Source: Roseovarius pelagicus
GTDB taxonomy: Bacteria > Pseudomonadota > Alphaproteobacteria > Rhodobacterales > Rhodobacteraceae
DNA: 64,000 nt
Assembly (NCBI RefSeq): GCF_025639885.1
Contig: NZ_CP106738.1
Coordinates: 3,410,001-3,474,000, forward strand
Direction of reading: 5' to 3'
The first letter of the stretch is position 1, and each line of letters starts with the position of its first letter. The notes below the pieces were generated by a model. It worked only from the letters and a program-made list of their open reading frames with translations, was not told where the DNA came from and made no database searches. The position numbers and the translations under genes were made by a program. Of the stretch, positions 28,994-38,185 are shown in pieces.

Positions 28994-30232
28994 TCAGGCC
29001 ACCTTGTCCAACTCGAAGGCATCATGCAGTGCCTGAACCGCGAGTTCCATGTATTTCCGGTCGATCAGTACGGAAATCTTGATCTCTGAGGTTGCGATGA
29101 CCTTGATGTTCACGCCTTCATCGCTGAGCGTTTTAAACATCTGCGCTGCGACGCCGGATTGGCTGCGCATGCCGATCCCCACGGCCGAGACCTTGGCCAC
29201 GTCGGTGTCTGCCACCAGATCGTGATAGTTGATCTCGCCTCGCTCCTTTGCGCCCTCCAGTGCCTTTTCGGCGCGCATCACCTGATCGGTGGGGCATGAA
29301 AAGGTCATGTCGGTGCGCCCTTCTTCGGAAATGTTCTGAATGATCATGTCCACATTAACGCCGCCTTCGCTGAGCGGGCCAAAGATCGCGGCGGCGATAC
29401 CGGGGCGGTCAGCGACCGAGATGAGGGTCATTTTGGCCTCATCGCGGCTGTAGGCGATGCCCGATACGACATTGGATTCCATGATTTCCTCCTCGGAGCA
29501 GACCAACGTGCCTGCATCATCTGATTGTTCTTCGAAACTGCTGAGCACACGTAGCTTCACATTGTAGCGCATTGCCAGTTCAACGGAACGGGTTTGCAAC
29601 ACCTTGGCGCCGAGTGACGCGAGCTCCAGCATCTCCTCGAAAGCGATCTTGTTCAGTTTGCGCGCTTTGGATGCGATACGCGGGTCGGTGGTGTAAACAC
29701 CATCCACATCCGTATAGATATCGCACCGCTCGGCCTCAAAAGCGGCGGCAAAAGCTACTGCGGTGGTGTCGGAGCCACCCCGCCCGAGTGTAGTGATGCG
29801 GCCCTCGGGGCTGACACCCTGAAATCCGGCAACGACAGCAACGCGCATACCTTCGCTGAACTTGGCAACAATGTTGTCGGTCGGGATTTCCTCGATCCGG
29901 GCAGCGGAATGCGCTGAGGTCGTCCGCACAGGAACCTGCCAGCCCTGCCAGCTGCGCGCAGGCACATCCATTTCCTGCAAGGTGAGCGCCATCAGGCCCG
30001 CGGTCACGTTTTCTCCGGAGCTGACGATCGCATCGTATTCACGCGCATCATAGAGCGGTGATGTCTCGTTCACCCAACCCACCAGTTCGTTCGTCTTGCC
30101 CGACATGGCGCTGACGATGACGATCACATCGTACCCTTTGGCCACTTCGACACCGACACGCTTGGCGGCGCGGCGAATGCGATCAAGGTTGGCGACTGAG
30201 GTGCCGCCGAATTTCATCACGAGAACGGGCAT
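28994..30232 (-). CDS. lysC: Aspartate kinase
   Basis: A 412-aa aspartokinase, first step of the aspartate family (lysine, threonine, methionine). The N-terminal kinase domain begins VMKFGGTSVANLDRI with the KFGGTS motif, and has the TLGRGGSDTTAVAFAAAF segment. Two tandem ACT domains follow from about residue 265 (MTLISVADRPGIAAAIF; VSAVGIGMRSQSGVAAQMF), implying feedback control by end products. It precedes ptsP by 92 bp, the usual lysC-ptsP order in this group. Confidence 0.97.
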   Translation of the reverse strand: MPVLVMKFGGTSVANLDRIRRAAKRVGVEVAKGYDVIVIVSAMSGKTNELVGWVNETSPLYDAREYDAIVSSGENVTAGLMALTLQEMDVPARSWQGWQVPVRTTSAHSAARIEEIPTDNIVAKFSEGMRVAVVAGFQGVSPEGRITTLGRGGSDTTAVAFAAAFEAERCDIYTDVDGVYTTDPRIASKARKLNKIAFEEMLELASLGAKVLQTRSVELAMRYNVKLRVLSSFEEQSDDAGTLVCSEEEIMESNVVSGIAYSRDEAKMTLISVADRPGIAAAIFGPLSEGGVNVDMIIQNISEEGRTDMTFSCPTDQVMRAEKALEGAKERGEINYHDLVADTDVAKVSAVGIGMRSQSGVAAQMFKTLSDEGVNIKVIATSEIKISVLIDRKYMELAVQALHDAFELDKVA

Positions 30233-30359
30233 TGGAGCGTCCTTGAGCTTGGAAGTCGCGCGGGGGTTTACGCCGCGTTCCGGACAAGAGCAAGTGTCAG
30301 AGGTGTGGAACTGGAAAAATGCGTCCTCTGCGGGCGTATTTTCGGCAAGTATGTCCTAG

Positions 30360-30752
30360 TTACGCTGAAAATGCCCGCAAAATACGCATGGCGTCGTCCG
30401 CACGATCTTCGGGAATGAACAGGTGATCGTGATAATATCCGGCGACAGGATTGACGCCCATGCCATGTGCAGCAAGTTCGGTTGCAATACGCGCGATGAA
30501 ACCGACAGCGTCCAAAGCCGAATGCACATTCAGCGTGACCATGCGCGCGGCAAAGGTGTAGGGCAGGTTCGCCGCTTCGGCCTCTGCGCGGGTCAGGATC
30601 AGCGTCGTGCCCTCCGCCTCTTGGAGCATCATTTTGGCGGTGATGCCCATTGGAACTTGTCGCGAGGGGATCGTGACAAAAACAAAAGTCTCAGGCGCCA
30701 GAACGGGGTCCATACTGGCAAGGAGTGTATTCAGATCATGCTCGCCCGTCAT
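30360..30752 (-). CDS. ACT-domain protein (DUF2241-like)
   Basis: A 130-aa protein with the pattern of DUF2241/ACT_7: LNTLLASMDPVLAPETFVFV followed by a C-terminal ACT-like fold (MVTLNVHSALDAVGFIARIA, NPVAGYYHDHLFIP). These are small ligand-sensing proteins of unknown partner. The ATG at 30752 is used; a GTG one codon earlier is possible. It follows the SDR gene by 12 bp and precedes lysC by 127 bp. Confidence 0.87.
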   Translation of the reverse strand: MTGEHDLNTLLASMDPVLAPETFVFVTIPSRQVPMGITAKMMLQEAEGTTLILTRAEAEAANLPYTFAARMVTLNVHSALDAVGFIARIATELAAHGMGVNPVAGYYHDHLFIPEDRADDAMRILRAFSA

Positions 30753-30764
30753 CACTTGCCAATC

Positions 30765-31409
30765 TTAGAAATCATGTGGTTGTCCGTCCCAAGTCAGAAA
30801 CGTTCCGGTTGTCTGCATGTTAAGTTCGTCAAAACGCGCCATCAAGCCGCGAACCGAGTCCTCGGTGCCAATGCTGGCGCTGCCACCGCCCATATCCGTG
30901 CGCACCCAACCGGGGTGGTAGATGCCGACGGCAATGCCACGCGGGCGCAGATCAGTCGCAAGGTTACGGCCCAGGTTCAGCGCCGCAGCCTTGGACGCGC
31001 GGTAGATGTAGCTGCCGCCCGGCGCATGGGTCTGGCTGGCCATCTGACTGGATATGATCGCGATCTTGGGCTGTTCGCTGCGTTCCAATTCGGGCAGAAT
31101 TGCCTGCACCGTCAGGAAAACACCGGTCACGTTGGCGGCAAAGGTTTCAGCCCAAAGCGCCGCGTCATACCCGGTTTCAATCGCATGCCCCTTGTCCAGA
31201 TAAACCCCCGCGTTACACACCAGCAGATCCACGGCACGTCCCTCCAGTGACGCAGCCAGATCCCGGTGTTGTGTGGGATCGGTAACGTCGAGCCGCGCCA
31301 GATCACCGCCCCGGCGCGATGTCCCGGTCACTTGGTCGCCTCTGTCCGCGTATGCGGCGGCCAATCCGGCGCCAATCCCGCGATTGGCCCCTGTGATCAT
31401 CACGTGCAT
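30765..31409 (-). CDS. Short-chain dehydrogenase/reductase
   Basis: A 214-aa classical-type SDR: the nucleotide motif ITGANRGIGAGLA (TGxxxGxG), the NAG stabilising motif in LLVCNAGVYLD, a catalytic Ser in IISSQMAS and YRASK supplying the Tyr-Lys pair. It is shorter than the usual 245-260 aa, as in the CsgA-like subgroup. AGGAG lies 6 bp before the ATG. Substrate unknown. Confidence 0.9.
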   Translation of the reverse strand: MHVMITGANRGIGAGLAAAYADRGDQVTGTSRRGGDLARLDVTDPTQHRDLAASLEGRAVDLLVCNAGVYLDKGHAIETGYDAALWAETFAANVTGVFLTVQAILPELERSEQPKIAIISSQMASQTHAPGGSYIYRASKAAALNLGRNLATDLRPRGIAVGIYHPGWVRTDMGGGSASIGTEDSVRGLMARFDELNMQTTGTFLTWDGQPHDF

Positions 31410-31466
31410 GTCGTTCTCCTGCGCTCTGTCTGGAAATCATCCGAAACCGCGCTCATACGCAGTCAG

Positions 31467-31913
31467 CTAGTTGGATTTTCGCCCGGCACGAAATGGCAGC
31501 GGCGTGACGGGAACACCGTCTTCGATGAGCTTTTTTGCGTCTTCAGGCTTTGCCTCGCCGTAAATGGCGCGTTCCGGGGCATTCCCGTCATGGATATCAC
31601 GCGCCTCGCGCGCAAAATCATGGCCGACATATTCCGAATTGCTTTCGATTTCCTGACGCAGGCGGGCCAAGGCTTGCTCGGCGGGGCTGGCGGGGGCGCT
31701 TAGCGTACCTTGGGCGGATTGCTCGGGGGCATTTGCGGCCCGTTTTCGGCCAGCTTGCACCGTTGGGGCCATCATGGCCTTTTCCACGTCGGTGCCGCCG
31801 CAGATGGCACAGGTAACCATGCCTGTACGATCCAGCTTGTCAAAGGTGGCGGTGGAGTGGAACCAGCTGTCAAACTGGTGACCTTCCGCACATTTCAGTG
31901 TAAATTTGATCAT
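31467..31913 (-). CDS. DUF1178 family protein
   Basis: A 148-aa protein with the family's N-terminal CAEGHQFDSWFHSTATFDKL segment and CAICG pair, which suggest a small zinc-ribbon-like fold (Cys-His near the start, Cys-x-x-Cys near residue 40). A disordered Ala/Pro/Gln linker (about 55-85) and a helical C-terminus follow. The ATG at 31913 gives the conserved MIKFTLKC start. It is 67 bp downstream of the nudix gene and precedes the SDR gene by 57 bp. Role unknown. Confidence 0.88.
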   Translation of the reverse strand: MIKFTLKCAEGHQFDSWFHSTATFDKLDRTGMVTCAICGGTDVEKAMMAPTVQAGRKRAANAPEQSAQGTLSAPASPAEQALARLRQEIESNSEYVGHDFAREARDIHDGNAPERAIYGEAKPEDAKKLIEDGVPVTPLPFRAGRKSN

Positions 31914-31980
31914 CTTCGGGACCACAATATCATGCTTAGTTAGATAGCTGAAAACGTGGCCAGATCAAGTAGACGGTTGT

Positions 31981-32457
31981 TCAGCGCTTGATTTGCCTTG
32001 GGTGAAAATTCGCAATGATATGCGCCAATTCCGGCTCGTTGACGAGGGCCGCCGCCTTCTTTGGCCGCAGCCATTTGCGTTTGCGTTGACCAGCCTCGGG
32101 ATATTTCGCGACCAGCGATTTTACCCGTACTGCGTAAACCATGGCAACGCAGGGCATGCCCCGCTCGGCGCCAAGTGACTTGTGGTATGAATACAGGCCA
32201 AGGCAGCGTTCATTGACTTTGCCGCGCACGCCCGCCTCTTCCCACGCCTCGGTCAGGGCGATGTTTGCAGGGGTTTCACCGTCCATCGGCCAACCTTTGG
32301 GAATGATCCAGCGGCCCGTGCGGCGCGATGTGATCAAGAGGATTTGAGGCTTATCTTTGACCATACGGTAGCACAGCGCGGCGAACTGTGTTCGCACATC
32401 GCTTTTGTGCGCATCCAGTAATGCGATGGGTACCTGTTTTGCGCCCAGCACGGTCAT
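31981..32457 (-). CDS. NUDIX hydrolase (DIPP-like) with altered box
   Basis: A 158-aa Nudix domain protein. The signature runs GWPMDGETPANIALTEAWEE, matching GX5EX7REUXEEXGU except that the usual Arg before the first catalytic Glu is Thr. The residues around (RTGRWIIPKGWPM) resemble the diphosphoinositol/diadenosine polyphosphate hydrolase group. The ATG at 32457 is chosen; longer in-frame starts run into the modA upstream region. It is divergent from modABC with a 205-bp spacer. Confidence 0.85.
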   Translation of the reverse strand: MTVLGAKQVPIALLDAHKSDVRTQFAALCYRMVKDKPQILLITSRRTGRWIIPKGWPMDGETPANIALTEAWEEAGVRGKVNERCLGLYSYHKSLGAERGMPCVAMVYAVRVKSLVAKYPEAGQRKRKWLRPKKAAALVNEPELAHIIANFHPRQIKR

Positions 32458-32596
32458 CGCGCCCTTCACCCCGCAGTGTGTTAGCGTCTTATTATACTCG
32501 CCTAAATGACAATATAAGCGGGTGATAAGGTAAATTGCCAGTTTGATTTGATTGAATCCTGATATTTGGGGCAGACCTAGCGACTCGGGTAGGCAA

Positions 32597-32616
32597 ATCC
32601 ACAACATGATGTGGAT
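32597..32616. promoter_or_regulatory. Inverted repeat upstream of modA
   Basis: ATCCACA (32597-32603), six-base spacer, TGTGGAT (32610-32616), a perfect 7-bp palindrome centred 57 bp upstream of the modA ATG. It does not match the TATATA-rich ModE/Mop box. It could be an operator or a hairpin in the leader RNA; the sequence alone cannot say. Confidence 0.4.
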
Positions 32617-32662
32617 GTCAGCGGGCTTGCGTTGCTCGGTTTTGCGGCCAATACTCTGCCGC

Positions 32663-33412
32663 ATGATCCGATTTTCCAACTTGTCTGCAATACTTTGCGC
32701 CATGCTTCTGATGTGCGGAATTGCGCCTGCGGAGGAGCGCATTTTGGTCTTTGCAGCGGCGTCACTGCAAGACGCGATGCACGACGTCACAGATGCTTAC
32801 CCAGATGCTGTGGTGGTTTCCTATGGCGGCAGCGGTGCGATGGCACGTCAGATTGCGCAAGGTGCGCCAGCGGATGTCGTTGTGTTGGCGAACAGCGCAT
32901 GGATGGACTGGCTGCAACGGGGTGGATACCTGCGCCCGAACACACGGCGCGATTTGCTTGGCAACAGGCTGGTGATGGTTGGGCCAATGGGCGCTCCGCC
33001 ACTGCCAGAAGTGAGTGGCGAGGCGCTGATTGCCCGGCTGGCGGGCGGGCGACTGGCATTGGGCCAAACCACTGCCGTGCCAGCGGGCATCTATGCCCGC
33101 GCATGGATGGAGCACGCCGGGTTGTGGGAGGGACTACGCCCGCATCTGGCCGAAACGGATAATGTTCGCGCGGCACTTGCGCTGGTGGCATTGGGAGAGG
33201 CGCCCTTGGGCATGGTCTATGCCACCGACGCAGCCGCAGAAACACGCGTTGTGACGCTCTATGCCGTGCCGCGCGGTGCACATTCGCCGATTGTGTATCC
33301 TGTCGCTGCCATCACGGAGCGCGGCGAGGATTTTGTCGCCTATTTGGCCAGAGCGGAAGTGCAGGACACCTTTCGCGTGCATGGCTTTACCCTACCCGGA
33401 GTTGAGCAATGA
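32663..33412 (+). CDS. modA: Molybdate ABC transporter substrate-binding protein
   Basis: A 249-aa periplasmic binding protein with a signal peptide ending PAEE/RI. The mature part starts ILVFAAASLQDAM, a hallmark of ModA, followed by the oxyanion contact region YGGSGAMARQIAQGAPADVVV and the ALALVALGEAPLGMVYATDA segment. It supplies molybdate for the molybdenum cofactor. The ATG at 32663 gives the signal peptide; earlier in-frame starts add antisense-like residues. First gene of modABC; modB begins within its stop (ATGA). Confidence 0.96.
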   Translation: MIRFSNLSAILCAMLLMCGIAPAEERILVFAAASLQDAMHDVTDAYPDAVVVSYGGSGAMARQIAQGAPADVVVLANSAWMDWLQRGGYLRPNTRRDLLGNRLVMVGPMGAPPLPEVSGEALIARLAGGRLALGQTTAVPAGIYARAWMEHAGLWEGLRPHLAETDNVRAALALVALGEAPLGMVYATDAAAETRVVTLYAVPRGAHSPIVYPVAAITERGEDFVAYLARAEVQDTFRVHGFTLPGVEQ

Positions 33413-34101
33413 GTCTGGAGGCGGCGGAATGGGCTGCACTGTCTCTGTCTCTGAAGGTATCTTTGGTGGCGATGCTGGCCAGCCTGCCGCCTGCGATCGC
33501 GGTGGCGTGGTTGCTGGCACGGCAGGAATTCTGGGGCAAGACGCTGTTGAGCACTTTGATTCACCTGCCGTTGGTGTTGCCGCCGGTGGTGACGGGGTAT
33601 CTGCTGTTGCTGACATTTGGGCGCAACGGCGCAGTCGGCCACTTTCTCGACCAGAGTTTTGGCATCGTGCTGGCATTCCGCTGGACCGGGGCCGCGCTGG
33701 CGGCGGCAATCATGGGGTTCCCGCTGATGGTGCGCGCGATTCGATTGTCGATCGAGGCGGTGGATCCAAAGCTGGAAGCGGCAGCGGCGACGCTGGGTGC
33801 AAGTCGTATGGGCGTGTTCGCGCGGGTGACGTTTCCGCTAATTGCCCCGGGGGTTTTGGCAGGTGGTGTATTAGGGTTCGCCAAAGCGATGGGAGAATTT
33901 GGAGCGACCATCACTTTTGTTGCCAATATCCCCGGCGAGACCCAGACGCTACCTTCGGCAGTTTATGCGTTCCTGCAGGTGCCGGGGGGCGAAGGGAGCG
34001 CGATACGACTGGTATTGCTGTCCTTAGTCGTCGCTGTCGGGGCTGTTTTGATTTCGGAAGTGTTGGCAAGGCGCGTGGCGCGGGGGATCGGCCAGCGATG
34101 A
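33409..34101 (+). CDS. modB: Molybdate ABC transporter permease
   Basis: A 230-aa inner-membrane permease with five hydrophobic helices and the EAA cytoplasmic loop AAATLGASRMGVFARVTFPL. Motifs such as LPPVVTGYLLLLTFGRNG are typical of ModB. It overlaps modA by 4 bp and modC by 4 bp, so the three are translationally coupled. Confidence 0.96.
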   Translation: MSLEAAEWAALSLSLKVSLVAMLASLPPAIAVAWLLARQEFWGKTLLSTLIHLPLVLPPVVTGYLLLLTFGRNGAVGHFLDQSFGIVLAFRWTGAALAAAIMGFPLMVRAIRLSIEAVDPKLEAAAATLGASRMGVFARVTFPLIAPGVLAGGVLGFAKAMGEFGATITFVANIPGETQTLPSAVYAFLQVPGGEGSAIRLVLLSLVVAVGAVLISEVLARRVARGIGQR

Positions 34102-35213
34102 GCCTGAGCGTCAAGATAAAACACGACTTTGGCGATTTCACTCTGGACGTCGCGTTTGAGGCCGGGCCGGGTGTTACGGCGGTTTTCGGGCCGTCAGGCG
34201 CAGGTAAAACCAGTGTTGCAAATGCGGTCGCGGGGCTTTTTGCCCCAGAGCAAGGCATGGTGACACTGGGCAACAGGTGCCTTTACGATCCGTCGGCCCG
34301 CGTGAATGTGCCGCCACACAAGCGGCGGATTGGGACGGTGTTTCAGGACGGTCGGTTGTTTCCGCATCTCAGCGTGGCAGGGAATCTGGATTTTGGAGCG
34401 CGATATATCCCGCGGGGTAGCAAGATCCCGAACCGGGATCAGGTCATCTCGTTGATGGAAATAGGCGCGTTGCTGGATCGGCGGCCAATGCATTTATCGG
34501 GCGGAGAGAAGCAGCGTGTGGCGTTGGCGCGGGCCTTGCTGATGGCGCCGGAGCTGCTGGTCATGGACGAGCCTCTGGCGGCGCTGGATGGCCCGCGCAA
34601 GGACGAAATTCTACCTTATCTTGAACGGTTTACGGGTAGTAACGGGGTCCCCGTTCTGTATGTCAGTCATTCGGTGGCCGAGATTGCACGTCTGGCCGAT
34701 CAGATTGTCGTCTTGCGGGCAGGACGCGTGATCCGCTGCGACGCGGTCAGCGAAGTGCTGAGCGATCCCGAGATGGTGCCGTTGATGGGGGTTCGTGAGG
34801 CGGGGTCGGTATTGCGCGCCAAGATTTTGGGGCACGATAGTGACGGTCTCAGCCGTCTTGCGGTCAGCGGAGGCATATTATTGATCCCTCGCGTCCAGGC
34901 AGAGCCGGGAAATTATATACGTCTCAGGGTCTTGGCACAGGATATTCTACTGTCACTCGAAGCTCCGGTCGGCCTGTCGTCGCGTAATATTCTACCCGTT
35001 ATGGTGCTTGGACTTCACCGCGGTGATGGCCCCGGCGTGGCGGTATCGTTGCAATTGGGTGACGAGCGGCTATTGGCGCGGGTGACAGCGCGGGCGGCGC
35101 AAGAGATGCATCTGCGGCCCGGACTGGAGTGCCATGCTATCCTGAAAGCAACGGCAGTCCCGCGTGGGGATATCGGAATTGAACAAAGCGGTGACCAGTC
35201 TGCCAAAGCCTGA
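34098..35213 (+). CDS. modC: Molybdate ABC transporter ATP-binding protein
   Basis: A 371-aa ABC ATPase. Walker A is GPSGAGKTS (about residue 34), signature LSGGEKQRVALARA (about 134), Walker B LLVMDEPLAALD, then a C-terminal TOBE domain from about 290 that binds oxyanions. The ATG at 34098 overlaps the modB stop; the frame runs open further upstream inside modB but this is coincidental. Length matches ModC. The 124 bp after the stop show no gene. Confidence 0.97.
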   Translation: MSLSVKIKHDFGDFTLDVAFEAGPGVTAVFGPSGAGKTSVANAVAGLFAPEQGMVTLGNRCLYDPSARVNVPPHKRRIGTVFQDGRLFPHLSVAGNLDFGARYIPRGSKIPNRDQVISLMEIGALLDRRPMHLSGGEKQRVALARALLMAPELLVMDEPLAALDGPRKDEILPYLERFTGSNGVPVLYVSHSVAEIARLADQIVVLRAGRVIRCDAVSEVLSDPEMVPLMGVREAGSVLRAKILGHDSDGLSRLAVSGGILLIPRVQAEPGNYIRLRVLAQDILLSLEAPVGLSSRNILPVMVLGLHRGDGPGVAVSLQLGDERLLARVTARAAQEMHLRPGLECHAILKATAVPRGDIGIEQSGDQSAKA

Positions 35214-35337
35214 GGTGTTATCCTCGGAACCAGTTCTCAACCTATTCAATTCTCAACCACGGCGGAAACTATCCACAGATAGACGCGCATGCACATCCAC
35301 GACGGCGCGGCTGCCCCTGAGCATCGTTCAGAAGGGG

Positions 35338-36309
35338 CTATTCGGCGAAATGGCAGGCTGCTTGCGTTGTGCTGCCGGGTATCACCCGCAGCTTGGGACG
35401 CTCAGAGCGGCAGAGATCCGCGGCGATCGGGCAGCGCGGTGCAAAGGGGCAACCGGGGGGCGGGTTCACCGGGTCGGGCAATTCGCCGGGCTGGCGGGGG
35501 CGCTCGAAAGAGCCGCCTTCCAGCTTGGGGATCGCATCCAGCAGAAGCCGTGTGTAGGGATGTTTGGGATCGGCAAAGATGGTTTCGGCATCGGCCAGCT
35601 CCATCACCTGTCCCAGATACATCACCGCGACGCGGGTACCGAAATGTTTCACCACGCTGAGGTCGTGGGTGATGAAAAGATAGGTCAGCCCGCGCTCGGC
35701 CTGAAGATTGGTCAGCAAGTTCAGGATCTGCGCCTGAATTGAAACGTCGAGCGCCGAGATCGGTTCGTCCGCGACGATAAAGGCAGGGTTGGTGACAAGC
35801 GCGCGGGCGATGGCGATCCGCTGGCGTTGCCCGCCTGAGAATTCATGCGGCAGCTTGCGTTGCCATGAAGGGTCGCAGCCGGTGGCGGCCAGAACCTCTT
35901 CGACCTGTGCGCGCACTTCAGTCTCGGACTTTTCCGGCATCAGGTGGCGGATCGGTTCTGCCAGTGTCTCGAACACGTTGCGGCGCGGATTCAGCGACGC
36001 ATAGGGGTTCTGGAACACCATTTGCATGTCACGGCGGATCGGCTTGCGCTCTGCCTCTTCCATCTGGTCGATGCGTTTGCCGTTGAAATAGACCTCGCCC
36101 GCCGAAGGTGAATTCAGCCCGATGATCGCACGGCCCAAGGTTGTCTTGCCGCAACCGCTCTCTCCGACGACGCAGAAGGTCTCGCCGGGCATGATCTGTA
36201 CATCGACGCCCGACAATGCATGCAGTACCGGTTTTTCGCGGCTCAGAAAGTGCGTCGGAAGTGCAAAGCGGACTTCGATCCCGCGGGTTTCGACGATTGG
36301 ATCGCTCAT
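35338..36309 (-). CDS. Peptide-type ABC transporter ATP-binding protein (DppF/OppF)
   Basis: A 323-aa ATPase of an oligopeptide/nickel class transporter. Walker A GESGCGKTTLG, signature FSGGQRQRIAIARA and Walker B FIVADEPISALD are followed by the C-terminal oligopeptide domain with cysteines that usually bind an Fe-S cluster (PPGCPFAPRCPIAADLC). The start at 36309 overlaps the upstream ATPase stop (ATGA). It is the last gene of the operon; an imperfect GCCCCT/AGGGGC stem lies at its stop. Confidence 0.95.
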   Translation of the reverse strand: MSDPIVETRGIEVRFALPTHFLSREKPVLHALSGVDVQIMPGETFCVVGESGCGKTTLGRAIIGLNSPSAGEVYFNGKRIDQMEEAERKPIRRDMQMVFQNPYASLNPRRNVFETLAEPIRHLMPEKSETEVRAQVEEVLAATGCDPSWQRKLPHEFSGGQRQRIAIARALVTNPAFIVADEPISALDVSIQAQILNLLTNLQAERGLTYLFITHDLSVVKHFGTRVAVMYLGQVMELADAETIFADPKHPYTRLLLDAIPKLEGGSFERPRQPGELPDPVNPPPGCPFAPRCPIAADLCRSERPKLRVIPGSTTQAACHFAE

Positions 36310-37277
36310 GTGCTGGCCTCCGCATCCTGATTCAGCGGGTGGAAACATGCGACGCCGTTTTCCAGCGGCGGCATGGTGGCGCGACAGCCGTCATCGGCGC
36401 GGGCACAACGCGGGTGGTAGGGACAGCCGGTGGGCAGTGCCGTGATAGGCGGCATTGAGCCGGGTATCTGATAGAGTTTTGATCCGCGTTCTGCATTTTG
36501 CGGCAGCGCCTTGAGCAAGCCACCCGCATAAGGGTGTTTCGGGGCGTCGATGATGTCGCGGGTGCGGCCCGTCTCGACGCATTTACCAGCATACATGATC
36601 ATCAGTTTTTCGGTAACTTCGGCCACCACGCCCAGATCATGCGTGATCAGGATCAGCGCCACGTCGTTTTCGCGACAGAGTTTCAGGATCAGCGCCATGA
36701 TCTCCGCCTGGATCGTCACGTCCAGCGCGGTCGTCGGTTCATCCGCGATAATGATCTCGGGGTCGGTCAGCAGGGCGATGGCAATGACGACACGTTGGCG
36801 CAACCCGCCCGACAGCTCGTGTGGGTAGGCATCCATGCGGCTTTCGGCGGAGGGGATCGCGACCAGCTTCAGTTTGTCCACACAAAGGCGGTGCGCCTCG
36901 CGGGTGCTGATGCTGCGATGCGCCTTGAGCGTTTCGATCATTTGGGTGCCGATCGACAGGACAGGGTTGAGCGTGACCATGGGATCCTGAAAGATCATCG
37001 AGATACGGTTGCCGCGGATTTTCCTGATCTGTCGGTCGGACATGTCCAGCAGGTTATCGCCATTGAACTTGATCGTGCCCTGGGACACGCGGCCCGGCTC
37101 GGCGATCAGGTTCAGGATGGCAAAGGCAAGCATGGATTTACCAGCCCCGGATTCACCCACGACGCCGATGCGCTCGCCCTTTTCCAGTGTCAGGTCAACG
37201 CCGCGCAGGGCTTCGATTTCGTCATTCTTGCCGCGCGGAAAGGCAACATGCAGGTCATGTACTTCGAGCATCGCCAT
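36306..37277 (-). CDS. Peptide-type ABC transporter ATP-binding protein (DppD/OppD)
   Basis: A 323-aa ATPase, partner of the one downstream. It has Walker [10 protein letters not shown], signature [16 protein letters not shown], Walker [13 protein letters not shown] and the C-terminal cysteine-rich [18 protein letters not shown]. Signature serine/glycine residues are intact. ATGA overlaps link it to dppC on one side and dppF on the other, so the five genes are a single tightly coupled operon. Confidence 0.95.
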   Translation of the reverse strand: MAMLEVHDLHVAFPRGKNDEIEALRGVDLTLEKGERIGVVGESGAGKSMLAFAILNLIAEPGRVSQGTIKFNGDNLLDMSDRQIRKIRGNRISMIFQDPMVTLNPVLSIGTQMIETLKAHRSISTREAHRLCVDKLKLVAIPSAESRMDAYPHELSGGLRQRVVIAIALLTDPEIIIADEPTTALDVTIQAEIMALILKLCRENDVALILITHDLGVVAEVTEKLMIMYAGKCVETGRTRDIIDAPKHPYAGGLLKALPQNAERGSKLYQIPGSMPPITALPTGCPYHPRCARADDGCRATMPPLENGVACFHPLNQDAEAST

Positions 37278-38185
37278 CAGTCATCCCCCCGGCGCAGTTT
37301 CGGGTTCAGCACGTCACGTAGCCAATCGCCCAGCAAGTTCAGTGCGAGAACCAGCGCGATCAGAACGAGTGCCGGATAGAAGGTGATCCAGTATTGCCCC
37401 GAGAACACGAACTCAAAGCCGGATCGGATCAGCGAGCCAAGCGACGGCCGATCAACCGGCATACCCAATCCGAGGAACGATAAAGCGGCCTCTGTCATAA
37501 TGGCTTCGGCAACTTGGATGGTCGAAATGACCAGAACGGGTGTCAGCGTGTTGGGTAGGATATGACCCCACATCACCTTGCGTGCGGGCAGGCCGATCAC
37601 GCGGGCGGCGTCGACATATTCCTTGTTCTTTTCGCCCAGAACGGAGGACCGTACGGTGCGCGCGAATTTAGGCCATTCAGCGATGCCGATAATCAGGATC
37701 AGCATGATGATGGCGTAGTCGGCATAGACATTCGCATCGAATGCCGCCTGAAACAGGGCCAGCGCGATGATTGCTATCATCAGTGTCGACAGCGACATCT
37801 GGATATCGGCCAGACGCATCAGAAAGCTGTCGATCCATCCGCCCTTGTACCCTGCAATCAGGCCCAGCGTCACCCCGAGGATACCCTGCACGATCACGGC
37901 TCCGATGCCGATCAGCAGCGAGATACCAGTGCCGTACATGATCGTGCTCAGCACGCCGCGCCCTTGGGCATCAGTGCCCAAAAGGAACTGCTCATCGCCA
38001 CCCGGCTTCCAACTGGGGGGCAATTCGCTGTTCATGATATCCAACTGCATCAGGTCATAGGGGTTCTGCGGTGCCAGCACAGGGGCAAATAGCGCCATCA
38101 GCACAAGGATCAGCAGAACCACACCCGCGCCGATGGCGACAGGATCAGACAGGAAACGTTTGAGAAAGCCGCGCCAGGTAATCAT
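37277..38185 (-). CDS. Peptide-type ABC transporter permease (DppC/OppC)
   Basis: A 302-aa permease. An N-terminal TM helix (AIGAGVVLLILVLMALFAPV) is followed by a periplasmic loop with FLLGTDAQGRGVLSTIMYG, the DppC fingerprint, then five more helices and the EAA loop AARVIGLPARKVMWGHILPN. The ATG at 38185 sits in the upstream permease stop. Longer in-frame starts (to 38644) are antisense noise. Confidence 0.95.
   Translation of the reverse strand: MITWRGFLKRFLSDPVAIGAGVVLLILVLMALFAPVLAPQNPYDLMQLDIMNSELPPSWKPGGDEQFLLGTDAQGRGVLSTIMYGTGISLLIGIGAVIVQGILGVTLGLIAGYKGGWIDSFLMRLADIQMSLSTLMIAIIALALFQAAFDANVYADYAIIMLILIIGIAEWPKFARTVRSSVLGEKNKEYVDAARVIGLPARKVMWGHILPNTLTPVLVISTIQVAEAIMTEAALSFLGLGMPVDRPSLGSLIRSGFEFVFSGQYWITFYPALVLIALVLALNLLGDWLRDVLNPKLRRGDD

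Noticed and set aside
32500..32662. ModE/Mop box upstream of modA
   Set aside because: No TATATA-type half-sites at expected spacing; only an unrelated palindrome is present.
35313..35338. GCCCCT/AGGGGC stem at the dppF stop as a terminator
   Set aside because: Six-bp stem with a 14-nt loop and no T-run; too weak to call.
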